Positions 7,296 to 15,738 of a DNA stretch of 64,000 nt are shown piece after piece. The notes beneath the pieces were generated by a model that was given only the letters and a program-made list of their open reading frames with translations, was not told where the DNA came from and did not search any database. Origin of the DNA: Candidatus Thiodiazotropha endolucinida. Lineage in GTDB: Bacteria; Pseudomonadota; Gammaproteobacteria; Chromatiales; Chromatiaceae. How positions within the stretch are numbered: position 1 is the first letter of the stretch; each line of letters starts with the position of its first letter. The DNA lies in NCBI RefSeq assembly GCF_001715975.1, contig NZ_MARB01000007.1, positions 1 to 64,000 of the forward strand. Direction: 5' to 3'. A program made the position numbers and the translations under genes.

Positions 7296-8933
7296 ATGCC
7301 CCTCGCCAAAAGCATCCAGGAAAACCTTCATTTTCTGCTAACCGAGACCACCACCCACCTCTCCCTGCTGGAGGATTATCTGACCCTGCCTACGGTAACC
7401 ATCCCCAGCCGGCTGCTGGACCGTCAGGGGTATGTGGAAAATCTGAAGCTGAGCATCCATAACCACTGTTTGCGGGAGATGTCTTCATCCCGCGGACAAG
7501 ATGCTGATTACCAGTTATTGAGATCGGTGGAGGTGATCGCCAGCCAGCTGGAGCGGGTTGTGGAGCTTTGCCGGGATGCGGTGATGCAGAGCGCCCATGT
7601 TCAACATCGGGGTATGCTGAGGGTGAAGGATTTCCTTAAAATGATCGACCGGGTCAGCAATGGGCTGGAGTTGATCGAACCCGCTTTGTCGGCAAAGGAT
7701 ACCCGCCAGGCCCTGAAGATCGGCAAGGTGGAACGACACCTGGTCGATGCCTACCAAAAACAGCTCAAACGATACTCGAGGCTGCTGAAAAAGGAGAAAC
7801 ATCCAGCGGACCGGATTTCGCTCGTCATGTTGGCGCATATTATCGAGCAGATGGGCAATGCCATGTTGCGGGTCAGCGAGGCGATCATCTCTGCGTCGAT
7901 GGGGCAGCATTTCAGTACCGACCGTTACCATGCATTCAATGCCTCGGTGACAGAGCTCAAGACGGTGAACGACATCGATAAACTGGCGTTCAAACCGATC
8001 GCAGAGACCAAATCGGGCAGCGCCATCAACGCGCTCAGCAGCGATGAAGAGGGCAGCGGCTACCACGCCATCTTCAAGGATGGCCGCAAGCGTAAGCTGA
8101 AGGAGGAGAAGCAGCGGGTCAATGATTGGCACGACATCTTTCCCGGACTGGCGCCGAAGATCCTCGCCTATCAGAAACAGGGCGATTCCGCGGCCCTGTT
8201 GATTGAGCACCTGGCGGGGCAGACCTTCGAACAGATCCTGCTTGACGGTTCGGATGCGCTGCTTCAGCAGGCCCTGAACCATCTGACCAAGACCCTGACA
8301 CAGGTATGGCTTGAGACCAAGACCAAGAAGCCTGTCTCCGCCGGGTATATGAAACAGCTGGCGAAGCGCATGGGGGATGTGTATGCCATCCATCCCGAAT
8401 TCAGACAGCCGGCGGTTAATATCGGAGGCGCAGCGTTTCCCGCATTCGATGAACTCCTGAAGCGGATGCAACGCTTCGAGTCTGACGTCAAGGCGCCGTT
8501 TTCCGTCTACATCCACGGTGATTTCAACGTCGATAACATCATCTTCGACCCGCGGGAGAAACGTATCAATTTCATCGATCTGCACCGATCCAGCTATATG
8601 GACTATCTACAGGATGTCAGCGTCTTCATGGTCTCCAACTATCGACTGCGGGTGTTCGATCCCCGGGTCAGGCGGCGGATCATGGATCTCTGCCACGCCT
8701 TCTATCGCTTCGCCAGGGCCTTTGCCCGCAAACAGGGGGATGAGAGCTTCGAGCTGCGACTGGCGATGGGCCTGATCCGCTCCTTTGCCACATCAACCCG
8801 TTTTATTCTTGATAAATCCCTGTCGGAGCGCATGTTCTCGCGCGCCACCTACCTGATGGAGAGACTGCTCGAGAGCGAATCCAAATCCAAGCGCCCGTTT
8901 GTGGTGCCCGTAAAGGAGATATTCATTGGCTAA
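7296..8933 (+). CDS. PhoU-like helical domain fused to APH-fold phosphotransferase
   Basis: A 545-residue protein. Residues about 1-230 are all-helical with heptad-like character resembling PhoU/CHAD-type helical bundles (resemblance only). Residues about 250-530 carry an aminoglycoside-phosphotransferase-type kinase fold: Brenner motif HGDFNVDNI near residue 407 with the catalytic Asp, and the metal-binding Asp in NFIDLH near 426. It should transfer phosphate from ATP to a small molecule. Its stop overlaps the TTG start of the ATP-grasp gene by 8 bases, and the preceding NUDIX gene ends one base upstream, so it is part of one transcript. I recall genes of this type beside GAK-system loci, with no biochemical assignment. 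Confidence 0.75.
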   Translation: MPLAKSIQENLHFLLTETTTHLSLLEDYLTLPTVTIPSRLLDRQGYVENLKLSIHNHCLREMSSSRGQDADYQLLRSVEVIASQLERVVELCRDAVMQSAHVQHRGMLRVKDFLKMIDRVSNGLELIEPALSAKDTRQALKIGKVERHLVDAYQKQLKRYSRLLKKEKHPADRISLVMLAHIIEQMGNAMLRVSEAIISASMGQHFSTDRYHAFNASVTELKTVNDIDKLAFKPIAETKSGSAINALSSDEEGSGYHAIFKDGRKRKLKEEKQRVNDWHDIFPGLAPKILAYQKQGDSAALLIEHLAGQTFEQILLDGSDALLQQALNHLTKTLTQVWLETKTKKPVSAGYMKQLAKRMGDVYAIHPEFRQPAVNIGGAAFPAFDELLKRMQRFESDVKAPFSVYIHGDFNVDNIIFDPREKRINFIDLHRSSYMDYLQDVSVFMVSNYRLRVFDPRVRRRIMDLCHAFYRFARAFARKQGDESFELRLAMGLIRSFATSTRFILDKSLSERMFSRATYLMERLLESESKSKRPFVVPVKEIFIG

Positions 8934-9816
8934 ACCGAAGATCGGGGTGGTCGGCATCCCTGGAAAATGGTCCACGGAGGCCCTGGCGGACGCGGTGGAG
9001 GCGGCCACAGGCTTTCGCCTGGTGATCGACATGGCCGAGGTTTGTGCCGAACTCGACAGCGGCAGACTCGTCTATCGGGAGCATGATCTGACCCGTCTCG
9101 ATGGGATCGTGGTGAAAAAGATCAGCGAAGAGTACAGTCCCCATGTCCTGGACAGACTGGAGATGTTGCGCCAGTTGCAGCGTGCCGGGGTGCGGGTGTT
9201 CAGCAAGGTAGAGCGTATCATTCGCCTGATCGACCGTCTCAGCTGCACCCTGTCACTCTACAATGCAGATATTCCTATGCCCCCAACCCGCATCACCGAG
9301 AGCGCTGCCATCGCTGCCGATACGGTCACTGCATTTGGATCGGCTGTCTTCAAACCGCTCTATTCCACCAAGGCCAGAGGGATGACGTTGATCGATGCCG
9401 ATCAGGATCCGCAACAGCTGTGGCAACAGATCGAGGCCTTTCGGGTGGACAATCCGGTGATGTACATCCAGAAAAAGCTCGCGCTACCGGGCAGGGATCT
9501 GGGAATGGTGTTTCTCGATGGGGAATATCTCGGTAGCTACGCCCGGGTGGGGAAATCGGGGACCTGGAACACCACCATCAGGAGCGGCGGTCACTACGAG
9601 GGTTATCAGGCCGACGAGGCGTTGGTGACGCTTGCCCGCAAGGCGCAGGCAATCTTCGGTCTTGACTTTACCACTGTCGATGTGGCGGAGACCGAACAGG
9701 GGCCGGTGGTCTTCGAGGTCTCCGCATTCGGTGGTTTTCGTGGAGCGAAAGAGGGTATGGGCATCGATGTGCCATCCCGCTATGTGGCCTATATACTGGA
9801 GGAACTCGACGTATGA
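8926..9816 (+). CDS. ATP-grasp enzyme of the GAK (grasp-and-kinase) type
   Basis: A 296-residue RimK-like ATP-grasp protein. Visible features: nucleotide-binding KPLYSTKARGM, YIQKKLALPGRDLG with the conserved Arg, and a C-terminal Mg2+-site strand reading FEVSAFGGF, where most ATP-grasp ligases have ExN; Ser replaces Asn. ATP-grasp enzymes make acyl-phosphate intermediates for ligation or phosphorylate polyols, as in inositol phosphate kinases. The start is TTG at 8926, supported by AAGGAGAT five bases upstream inside the preceding gene. Its stop overlaps the next ATG (ATGA-type junction at 9813-9816). The pairing with an HprK-related kinase matches the TIGRFAM/NCBI 'GAK system' as I remember it; function unknown. 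Confidence 0.78.
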   Translation: MAKPKIGVVGIPGKWSTEALADAVEAATGFRLVIDMAEVCAELDSGRLVYREHDLTRLDGIVVKKISEEYSPHVLDRLEMLRQLQRAGVRVFSKVERIIRLIDRLSCTLSLYNADIPMPPTRITESAAIAADTVTAFGSAVFKPLYSTKARGMTLIDADQDPQQLWQQIEAFRVDNPVMYIQKKLALPGRDLGMVFLDGEYLGSYARVGKSGTWNTTIRSGGHYEGYQADEALVTLARKAQAIFGLDFTTVDVAETEQGPVVFEVSAFGGFRGAKEGMGIDVPSRYVAYILEELDV

Positions 9817-10943
9817 ACACGCCTGCTGAATGGATTGGTGTCAGCAGTGCCGGGGATGCGGCCAAGCTGCTTATGCAAAAGGTGCAACTGTGCGGGGAGC
9901 CGTTGCAGCTGAACATAGGTGATTGTGTCCTGGTGATTCGTTCCAACAGTCAGTCGCTGCTGGATCGGTTGGCAAGTTATTTTCATCATCTGCCCAAGAC
10001 CAGGGGTCTGGCGACCATCGAAGTCACTGCGATCGAGAGCGATAAGCTCGAGACCGGTCTGCCGTTTATCGACTGGCGCCGCGAAGCGGGCAAAAGTGGA
10101 CGCAAGGATGCCTATGTGGAACTGACAGATGGCCGCCTGGTGCTCAAGGTGCGCACCGGCATGCTGTTTCTGCAGAGCGAGCAGTGGCGCATCGCGGTCG
10201 GGCCTTGTGAGGAATATGACAACCAGCTGATCAATTTCATCAATTCGCAGGTAATGAACTGGCTGCAGCAGCGGGAGTGGTTGATCTGTCACGCCGCCGG
10301 CTTGATCCTGAATAATCATGCGATCGCCATGGCCGGATTTTCCGGGGGTGGCAAGTCGACCCTGATGCTGCATCTGATGGAACACCCGAAGAGTCGCTAT
10401 CTGACCAATGACCGGCTCTTCCTGCGACGTCGGGACGTCGGGGTGGAGGCGGTGGGCATCCCCAAGCTTCCCCGTATCAATCCAGGCACCGTGGTGAACA
10501 GTCCACGGCTTTCACCGCTGATCGATGAACAGAGAAGGGAACAGCTGCTGAGGTTGCCGCACCAGGAGCTATGGGAGCTTGAAGAGAAGTTCGATGTGGA
10601 TGTAGAACGGCTGTATGGCCGCGATCGTATCGATACCTCGACACCTGTATCCTTTGCGGCGATGGTGATCCTGAACTGGAGCAGGGGTGAGCGTGCACCG
10701 GTTAAGATGACAAAGGTCGACATTGCGCAACGCAGTGAATTGCTGAATGCGGTGATGAAATCTCCAGGGCCATTCTTTCAGGATAGCCTAGGTGAGTTTA
10801 TAAGGGATGATGAACCGCTTCAGCCCGCACCTTATCTGGACCTGCTGAAGCGTGTCCCAATCTATGAGGTGACAGGTAAAATAGATTTTACCGGGTTGAA
10901 AGAGTTGTGTTTGAAACTATGGATGAGTGTTGACAGGCCCTAG
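9813..10943 (+). CDS. HprK-related kinase (GAK system, type B)
   Basis: A 376-residue protein with a P-loop GFSGGGKST (about residues 175-183) preceded by a CHAAGLIL strand. This layout is that of HPr kinase/phosphorylase-related proteins, where the loop sits at the start of a His-containing strand. The N-terminal 150 residues form an unassigned alpha/beta domain; the C-terminal third is charged. Homologues are called HprK-related kinase B and occur beside the ATP-grasp partner; no HPr or PTS gene is seen here, so a different substrate is likely. The final codons and TAG stop come from a solo MITE end (10921-10943), so the native C-terminus may have been altered. Confidence 0.78.
   Translation: MNTPAEWIGVSSAGDAAKLLMQKVQLCGEPLQLNIGDCVLVIRSNSQSLLDRLASYFHHLPKTRGLATIEVTAIESDKLETGLPFIDWRREAGKSGRKDAYVELTDGRLVLKVRTGMLFLQSEQWRIAVGPCEEYDNQLINFINSQVMNWLQQREWLICHAAGLILNNHAIAMAGFSGGGKSTLMLHLMEHPKSRYLTNDRLFLRRRDVGVEAVGIPKLPRINPGTVVNSPRLSPLIDEQRREQLLRLPHQELWELEEKFDVDVERLYGRDRIDTSTPVSFAAMVILNWSRGERAPVKMTKVDIAQRSELLNAVMKSPGPFFQDSLGEFIRDDEPLQPAPYLDLLKRVPIYEVTGKIDFTGLKELCLKLWMSVDRP
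10921..10943. repeat. Solo MITE end forming the 3' end of the HprK-like gene
   Basis: These 23 bases match the right end of the complete element at 21 positions (GGATGAGTGTTGACAGGCCC then TAG). The TAG is the stop codon of the HprK-related kinase. There is no matching left end or interior nearby. Confidence 0.65.
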
Positions 10944-10988
10944 CAAACAGACACCCAGCAACTAAGAACTGTATGAGGCAGACAGACA

Positions 10989-11954
10989 ATGACTAGAGAA
11001 TTGATGTTGCTCAGACACGGGAAGTCCGATTGGAGTCAACAGTTAGAGGATTTCAAGCGCCCGCTAAAGGATCGCGGCAAACGTGGCGCCCAACGCATGG
11101 GGGTGTGGTTGCTGCAGCAGCAGTTACAGCCCGATTATGTCATCAGTTCACCCGCAGAGCGTGCCATCGTGACTGCTCAGAAGACGGTGAAGGCCATGGG
11201 TGGCGATGCCGATGCCATCGTACAGGATCGGCGCATCTATGCCGCCAATGTGGGTGAGTTGTTGCGGGTACTCTCGGATGTGCCACCTGACGGCAAGCGG
11301 GTCATGTTGGTGGGACACAACCCGGGATTGGAGATGCTGACAGAGTATCTGCACGGTGAGCGCATCCCTCTGCCCAGTGACGGCAAACTGATTCCCACCG
11401 CAACTTTGGCGCATATTGAAATGCCGGATGACTGGATTGATCTGAAGGCAGGGGACGGTGAGCTGCTGTCCATCGCTCGCCCGAGCAGTATGGACAAGAA
11501 ATTCCCGTATCCCGATGAACATGGCACTGAGATGCGGGATCGGCCGGCCTACTACTACAAACAATCCTCGGTGATTCCTTATCGGATAGAGGAGGGCGAG
11601 GTTGAAATCCTGGTGGTCATGTCGAGTAAGCGGAAGCATTGGGTATTGCCGAAAGGGATCAGCGAACCCGCATTGAGTCTGCAGGATTCGGCAGCAAAAG
11701 AGGCCTTGGAGGAGGCAGGTGTCGAGGGCGAGGTTGCTGAAGCGCCCATAGGCGCCTATTCCTATGAAAAATGGGGCGCTGAATGCACGGTGAGTGTCTA
11801 CCCGATGAAGGTTACCCGTGAATTGCCGGAAAAAGAGTGGGAGGAGCGCCATCGCGGACGCGAGTGGCTGGCGCCTAAACAGGCGATGAAACGGGTCAAG
11901 CAGGTTGAATTGAAACCGATGATACAAGCCCTGGCCAAACAATTGAAAGGGTAG
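10989..11954 (+). CDS. SixA-type histidine phosphatase fused to a NUDIX domain
   Basis: A 321-residue fusion. Residues 1-155 are a SixA-like histidine phosphatase: LLRHGKSDW with the catalytic His, and the second His in LVGHNPGLE. Residues about 190-321 are a NUDIX domain (HWVLPKGISE, then KEALEEAGV); Lys replaces the Arg of the REUXEE core and Leu occupies the upstream Glu position. The spaced WVLPKG form resembles the diphosphoinositol/diadenosine-polyphosphate hydrolase branch. Mycobacterial MutT1 joins the same two domains in reverse order. The likely role is stepwise hydrolysis of a pyrophosphate and then a phosphate ester, or two regulatory phosphatases in one chain. Starts at ATG 10989, 45 bases after the kinase stop. 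Confidence 0.85.
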   Translation: MTRELMLLRHGKSDWSQQLEDFKRPLKDRGKRGAQRMGVWLLQQQLQPDYVISSPAERAIVTAQKTVKAMGGDADAIVQDRRIYAANVGELLRVLSDVPPDGKRVMLVGHNPGLEMLTEYLHGERIPLPSDGKLIPTATLAHIEMPDDWIDLKAGDGELLSIARPSSMDKKFPYPDEHGTEMRDRPAYYYKQSSVIPYRIEEGEVEILVVMSSKRKHWVLPKGISEPALSLQDSAAKEALEEAGVEGEVAEAPIGAYSYEKWGAECTVSVYPMKVTRELPEKEWEERHRGREWLAPKQAMKRVKQVELKPMIQALAKQLKG

Positions 11955-12012
11955 GTCGTCAAACGCATGGTCTTGCTCAACGAACACCCTCTGTCTTGTA
12001 TGGCGCTGAGTC

Positions 12013-12717
12013 GTGGCTAGATTGATAGCCGCCATATTGCGTCATGGCGAGTATCATCAACTGCCTGATACCCCGAGTGCACTGCAACCCTATCCCTTGA
12101 CGGGGGTTGGGGCAGAGCAGGCAGAGCGCTCGGTAACCCTGATTCAGGGTGTCCTCGAAATGTTCAAATGGCGGCTGCATCCGGTAATCGACAGTTCGCG
12201 CTTGTTGCGTGGTTGGCAGACCGCTGAAATGATTCGCAAGGGATTGCAGATTGCAAGTCAGGATAGATTGCAAATCGAATCATACGATGCACTGGCCGAG
12301 CGTTCCCTGGGTTCAGCGGCCAACCTGTCGTTGCAACAGATAGAGTCGGTATTGCGGGACGATCCCCGATTTTCTCCGCCGCCGGCCGGTTGGAAGTCCG
12401 ACAGCCACTATCGACTACCGCTTCAGGGAGCGGAATCGCTCATGGATGCCGGCCAACGGGTGGCGGAGCACATGCAGCAGCGGCTTGTCGAACTGCAATC
12501 GCAGGTAAAGTCGGATACCGTGAAGTTGTTTGTCGGTCATGGTGCTGCCTTTCGTCATGCCGCCCACCATCTCGGTGTATTGCCATTTGATCAGATTGCG
12601 GCACTGAGTATGTATCATTGCCGGCCGGTTTTTCTCGAATGTGTGCCGGATGGACCATGGCAGCATCTGACTGGAGAGTGGAAGATCCGCTCGAAAGGTG
12701 AATCATTTGACGACTAA
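12013..12717 (+). CDS. Histidine phosphatase family protein (phosphoglycerate-mutase-like)
   Basis: A 234-residue protein with the RHG catalytic motif close to the N-terminus (ILRHGEY, His11), a mid-domain ERSLG block and the second catalytic His in FVGHGAAFRH. The fold is the branch-1 histidine phosphatase (phosphoglycerate mutase/cobalamin phosphatase type). The start is GTG 12013, as no ATG in frame exists near the RHG motif; the Shine-Dalgarno is weak. It lies 58 bases after the SixA-NUDIX gene and overlaps the next gene by 20 bases, so it belongs to the same transcript. It is the second histidine phosphatase of the cluster; the substrate is unknown but probably shared with its neighbours. 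Confidence 0.82.
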   Translation: MARLIAAILRHGEYHQLPDTPSALQPYPLTGVGAEQAERSVTLIQGVLEMFKWRLHPVIDSSRLLRGWQTAEMIRKGLQIASQDRLQIESYDALAERSLGSAANLSLQQIESVLRDDPRFSPPPAGWKSDSHYRLPLQGAESLMDAGQRVAEHMQQRLVELQSQVKSDTVKLFVGHGAAFRHAAHHLGVLPFDQIAALSMYHCRPVFLECVPDGPWQHLTGEWKIRSKGESFDD

Positions 12718-14053
12718 GAACAAAAACAGTATCGAACGTCACACCCGGTATCTGCCGGAATACAAGGGCCGGAAATGGCTTGATGTGGAATTACCCACAA
12801 ACAGTCAGCCGTGGCTCTTGGGCAGACAGCGTTCGGTTGTCAAAGAGAGGGGGCAGCGCAGTTCAACGGCGGGTCTGTTGAGAGAAGTGGTGAAACGAGG
12901 TAAATGGCAGTGGCCAAAACGCAAGCTCTACTTCTTTTCCGACCTGCATGCCGACGCGGATGCCTTGATCGCCTCTCTGGTGGCATCGGGTGGGGTGAAA
13001 AAGACAGGGAGTAAACAGCATGCGTTGAAGCTGACCTCACATGGCAAAGATGCCATTTTCGTCATCGGCGGGGACTGTTTCGACAAGGGGCCAAGCAACC
13101 TAAAACTGTTACGGTCGATACAGCAGCTGAAACAGCTGGGAGCCAAGGTAGTGCTGCTGGCGGGTAATCACGATCTGCGCATCAAGTTGGGTATTGCATC
13201 GGTGGGCATGGATCCCGATCCTCGCCACGACCACTTCTTTATACGTATGGGCAGTAAGGTCATACCCATGTTGCGTGAAATCGTCGATGAGTATCTTCAG
13301 GAGAAGGATGCATTGAAGGGTGTGCCGCCCACCCGCACCTGCCGACGCATACTCTACCCGCCGAAGCGCTGGTTTAAGGAGTTTCCGAAAATGGCGAGTT
13401 GGGTGATGCCTGATAAACGTATGGCCAGGGAGCTGAAACGTCTCAAGGAGAAGATAGACGACTTTGAATCGGACTGCGAGGCGGTAGGTCTCTCATTGCG
13501 CCATGTATATGCCGCTGTGATGAAATGGCAACAGCTGTTTATCAAGCCGAAGGGAGAATTCAGTTGGTTCTTCAAGCAAATGCAACTGGTCTACCGACAA
13601 GGCTCTTTTCTTTTTGTCCACGCAGGTATAGATGACAGGATGGCGAAACTGATCGAGCGTAAAGGCATCAAGTACATCAACATGGAGTTCAGGGACAGTG
13701 TCGAAGATGAGATTTTTGAATTTTACTATGGACCAATGGCCAATCTGATTCGTACAAAATACCGGGACGTGGATATGCCGCTGACACGCAAAGGGAGCGA
13801 CTTGATGCACGATGCGGGCATCCACACCATAGTCCATGGCCATGCCAACCGTCATTACGGACAAAGGATCATGCTGCGCAAGGGGATGATCCACTTTGAA
13901 TGCGACGCCACTATCGATCGCTATACTCGCATTAAGGAAGGGCTCAAAGGAAAGGGTGCCGCAGTGACCATCTTTCACCCAAAACAGCTTGTGATGGGTA
14001 TCAGTACTGACTATCCGCATATCAAGGTGTTCGATTATAAATCATTTACATAG
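12698..14053 (+). CDS. Calcineurin-like metallophosphoesterase
   Basis: A 451-residue protein with the full set of metallophosphoesterase motifs: FSDLHAD (about residue 81), GGDCFDKG (about 124), LAGNHD (about 155), VHAG (about 307) and VHGHAN (about 378), giving a dinuclear metal site. A long helical insert lies between GNHD and the last two His motifs. It resembles serine/threonine-phosphatase or Ap4A-hydrolase-like enzymes more than nucleases. The start is either GTG 12698 (used) or TTG 12707, the latter having AAAGGTG at good spacing. It overlaps the preceding gene. It is another hydrolase in a cluster dominated by phosphate-transfer and phosphate-removal enzymes. Confidence 0.82.
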   Translation: MNHLTTKNKNSIERHTRYLPEYKGRKWLDVELPTNSQPWLLGRQRSVVKERGQRSSTAGLLREVVKRGKWQWPKRKLYFFSDLHADADALIASLVASGGVKKTGSKQHALKLTSHGKDAIFVIGGDCFDKGPSNLKLLRSIQQLKQLGAKVVLLAGNHDLRIKLGIASVGMDPDPRHDHFFIRMGSKVIPMLREIVDEYLQEKDALKGVPPTRTCRRILYPPKRWFKEFPKMASWVMPDKRMARELKRLKEKIDDFESDCEAVGLSLRHVYAAVMKWQQLFIKPKGEFSWFFKQMQLVYRQGSFLFVHAGIDDRMAKLIERKGIKYINMEFRDSVEDEIFEFYYGPMANLIRTKYRDVDMPLTRKGSDLMHDAGIHTIVHGHANRHYGQRIMLRKGMIHFECDATIDRYTRIKEGLKGKGAAVTIFHPKQLVMGISTDYPHIKVFDYKSFT

Positions 14054-14103
14054 GTAATCTCTGAGCCGCCTATGCTTAATCGATGTAGAGTTGGGAAATA
14101 ATC

Positions 14104-14379
14104 ATGAGACAGGGTAAGAAAAACTTCCGTCATGAATCGTTGCAGGATAAAGAGTCGATTCAGGCGCTTCTAAAGGCGATCTCTCAAGGGATTGCAAAAG
14201 GTAAACTGACCCTCAGCGATGAGGATGGCGAGATGGTTATGCAGCCAAATGGACTGCTGCAGTTGAAAGTCGCCGCCACTCAGGATGAGGAACGGCATCG
14301 CATTAATCTACGCATTACCTGGCAGGTCGAAACGGACAGGCCGAAAAAGAGCAAGAATTTAAAGGTCAAAGTGAAATAG
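14104..14379 (+). CDS. amphi-Trp domain protein
   Basis: A 91-residue protein opening with FRHESLQDKESI and containing IAKGKLTLSDEDGEM and LRITW, the pattern I recall for the amphi-Trp domain (small amphipathic domain ending in Trp), a family repeatedly found with GAK-system genes. No catalytic residues are evident. It has a basic, lysine-rich C-terminal tail (KKSKNLKVKVK) and could bind nucleic acid or an anionic polymer such as polyphosphate; that is conjecture. Its stop is directly followed by the pncC start codon with no gap, and it begins 50 bases after the metallophosphoesterase. Confidence 0.8.
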   Translation: MRQGKKNFRHESLQDKESIQALLKAISQGIAKGKLTLSDEDGEMVMQPNGLLQLKVAATQDEERHRINLRITWQVETDRPKKSKNLKVKVK

Positions 14380-14895
14380 ATGGATACTGCATCGGCTCAA
14401 GCCGTTGAAGAGCTGACTGAAGTATGTGCCGGCAGGCTGCGCCAACAGGGTTATCGTTTGGTTGTCGCCGAGTCCTGCACCGGTGGATGGCTTGCCAAGA
14501 TATTGACCGATCTGCCCGGGAGCAGCGATTGGTTCGACCGCGGATTTGTGACCTACAGCAATCAGTCGAAACAGACAATGTTGGGCGTCTCGTCCACAAC
14601 CCTGCAACAATCCGGTGCGGTAAGCGAAGCCTGTGTCCTGGAGATGACGCAAGGAGCATTGACTGAAAGCGGTGCCGACGTGGCAGTGGCAATCAGCGGG
14701 ATTGCCGGGCCCGGTGGCGGCAGCAAGGAAAAGCCGGTGGGAACCGTCTGCTTCGCCTGGCAGGTCAAGGGTAGCGAGGGGATGGCCCAGCGGCACTGTT
14801 TCAATGGTGATCGCAACCAGGTGCGTTGGCAGGCGGTGGTCTACGCTTTACAACAACTTGAGGGAATACTGAGTGCGTCTCGCACCTCCATTTGA
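14380..14895 (+). CDS. pncC: Nicotinamide-nucleotide amidohydrolase PncC (CinA C-terminal family)
   Basis: A 171-residue stand-alone CinA C-terminal domain. Typical motifs are VAESCTGGWLA near the N-terminus (with the nucleophilic Ser), then GFVTYSNQSK, SGIAGPGGGSKEKPVGTV. The family deamidates nicotinamide mononucleotide to nicotinate mononucleotide in NAD salvage. The length matches E. coli PncC rather than full CinA. It abuts the amphi-Trp gene directly, so it may be transcribed with the phosphate-enzyme run, although pncC followed by thpR is a common housekeeping arrangement, often continuing with recA (not present here). Confidence 0.93.
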   Translation: MDTASAQAVEELTEVCAGRLRQQGYRLVVAESCTGGWLAKILTDLPGSSDWFDRGFVTYSNQSKQTMLGVSSTTLQQSGAVSEACVLEMTQGALTESGADVAVAISGIAGPGGGSKEKPVGTVCFAWQVKGSEGMAQRHCFNGDRNQVRWQAVVYALQQLEGILSASRTSI

Positions 14896-15045
14896 TTACT
14901 TTGGTGGGGCTCTGTTTCAACCATCACGGCTAATAAGGAGAGTCACTCTAAAGCTCGAGTATATAGCTAGCGGCATCTCTATCGTTTCGTGACTGAATGG
15001 AGCATGGATTCAATAGCAGAGTGAGCGAGGTAATCAGACTGAGTG

Positions 15046-15567
15046 ATGAGTGAGGAGCGTTATTTCTTTGCCCTATGGCCGGACGAGACGGTACGGTATC
15101 GCCTGAGTACCCTGGCGCATACATCCGAGCCGGGAGAAGGGCGCCGTCATAATGCAAAAGATCTGCATATGACCCTGGTCTTTCTCGGTCAGATAGCGCC
15201 ATCCCAAAAGCGCTGTATCGAAGATGTTGCCGATGGTATCAGGGGGGCGCCGATCGAGTTGTCGATTGATCGTACCGGCTATTGGTCGAGACCCAGGATA
15301 TTCTGGGCCTCACCGGGAGAGACGCCCCCAGCGCTCAGCCAACTGGTTGTGGATTTGAACAATGGCCTGACCGGTTGTGGACACGAACCGGAGGAACGTA
15401 GTTATAAACCCCATGTCACCCTTTACAGGAAGGCGCGCCGGGTTGTCCCGCAACAACTGGCGGAGCCTATTGTCTGGCAGGTGAACGAGTTTGTCTTGGC
15501 GTCTTCGGCGAACCCGGGTTCATCCGGGACACGTTATCAGGTGTTGCGGCGCTGGGCACTGGGATAG
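15046..15567 (+). CDS. thpR: RNA 2',3'-cyclic phosphodiesterase
   Basis: A 173-residue 2H-phosphoesterase. Both HxT motifs are present: HMTLVFLG about residue 42 and HVTLYRKA about residue 123. It opens cyclic phosphates at RNA ends and belongs to the LigT/ThpR group. The frame also has a GTG immediately before (15043), but ATG 15046 gives the usual family N-terminus (RYFFALWPD). It follows pncC after a 150-base gap with no recognised signal. Confidence 0.92.
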   Translation: MSEERYFFALWPDETVRYRLSTLAHTSEPGEGRRHNAKDLHMTLVFLGQIAPSQKRCIEDVADGIRGAPIELSIDRTGYWSRPRIFWASPGETPPALSQLVVDLNNGLTGCGHEPEERSYKPHVTLYRKARRVVPQQLAEPIVWQVNEFVLASSANPGSSGTRYQVLRRWALG

Positions 15568-15588
15568 GCCTGGGCATGCCACGTAAAC

Positions 15589-15697
15589 AATATGATGTGA
15601 CAAGTAGGGTGCGGTTTGCCGCACCGAACCATTAACAGAACCATCCCAGCGTGGTAATCGGTAGATGGTGCGGCAAGCCGCACCCTACATCTGTTTT
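15589..15697. repeat. Palindromic repeat family 2, copy 1
   Basis: About 109 bp with two 22-bp inverted arms (15604-15625 and 15667-15688, one mismatch), each arm itself nearly palindromic (GGTGCGGCAAGCCGCACC). A nearly identical copy in the same orientation is at 17053-17165. RNA from either strand could form a strong cruciform-like hairpin, and it may act as terminator for thpR and the convergent LpxR gene. Confidence 0.8.
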
Positions 15698-15738
15698 TAA
15701 GTCCCCCGTGGAAATGAGAAAAATGGGAATAGAAGAGA

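Noticed and set aside
7515-8585. 356-codon open frame on the minus strand
   Set aside because: Antisense shadow of the PhoU-like/APH kinase; the sense frame has HGDFN kinase motifs and gene packing.
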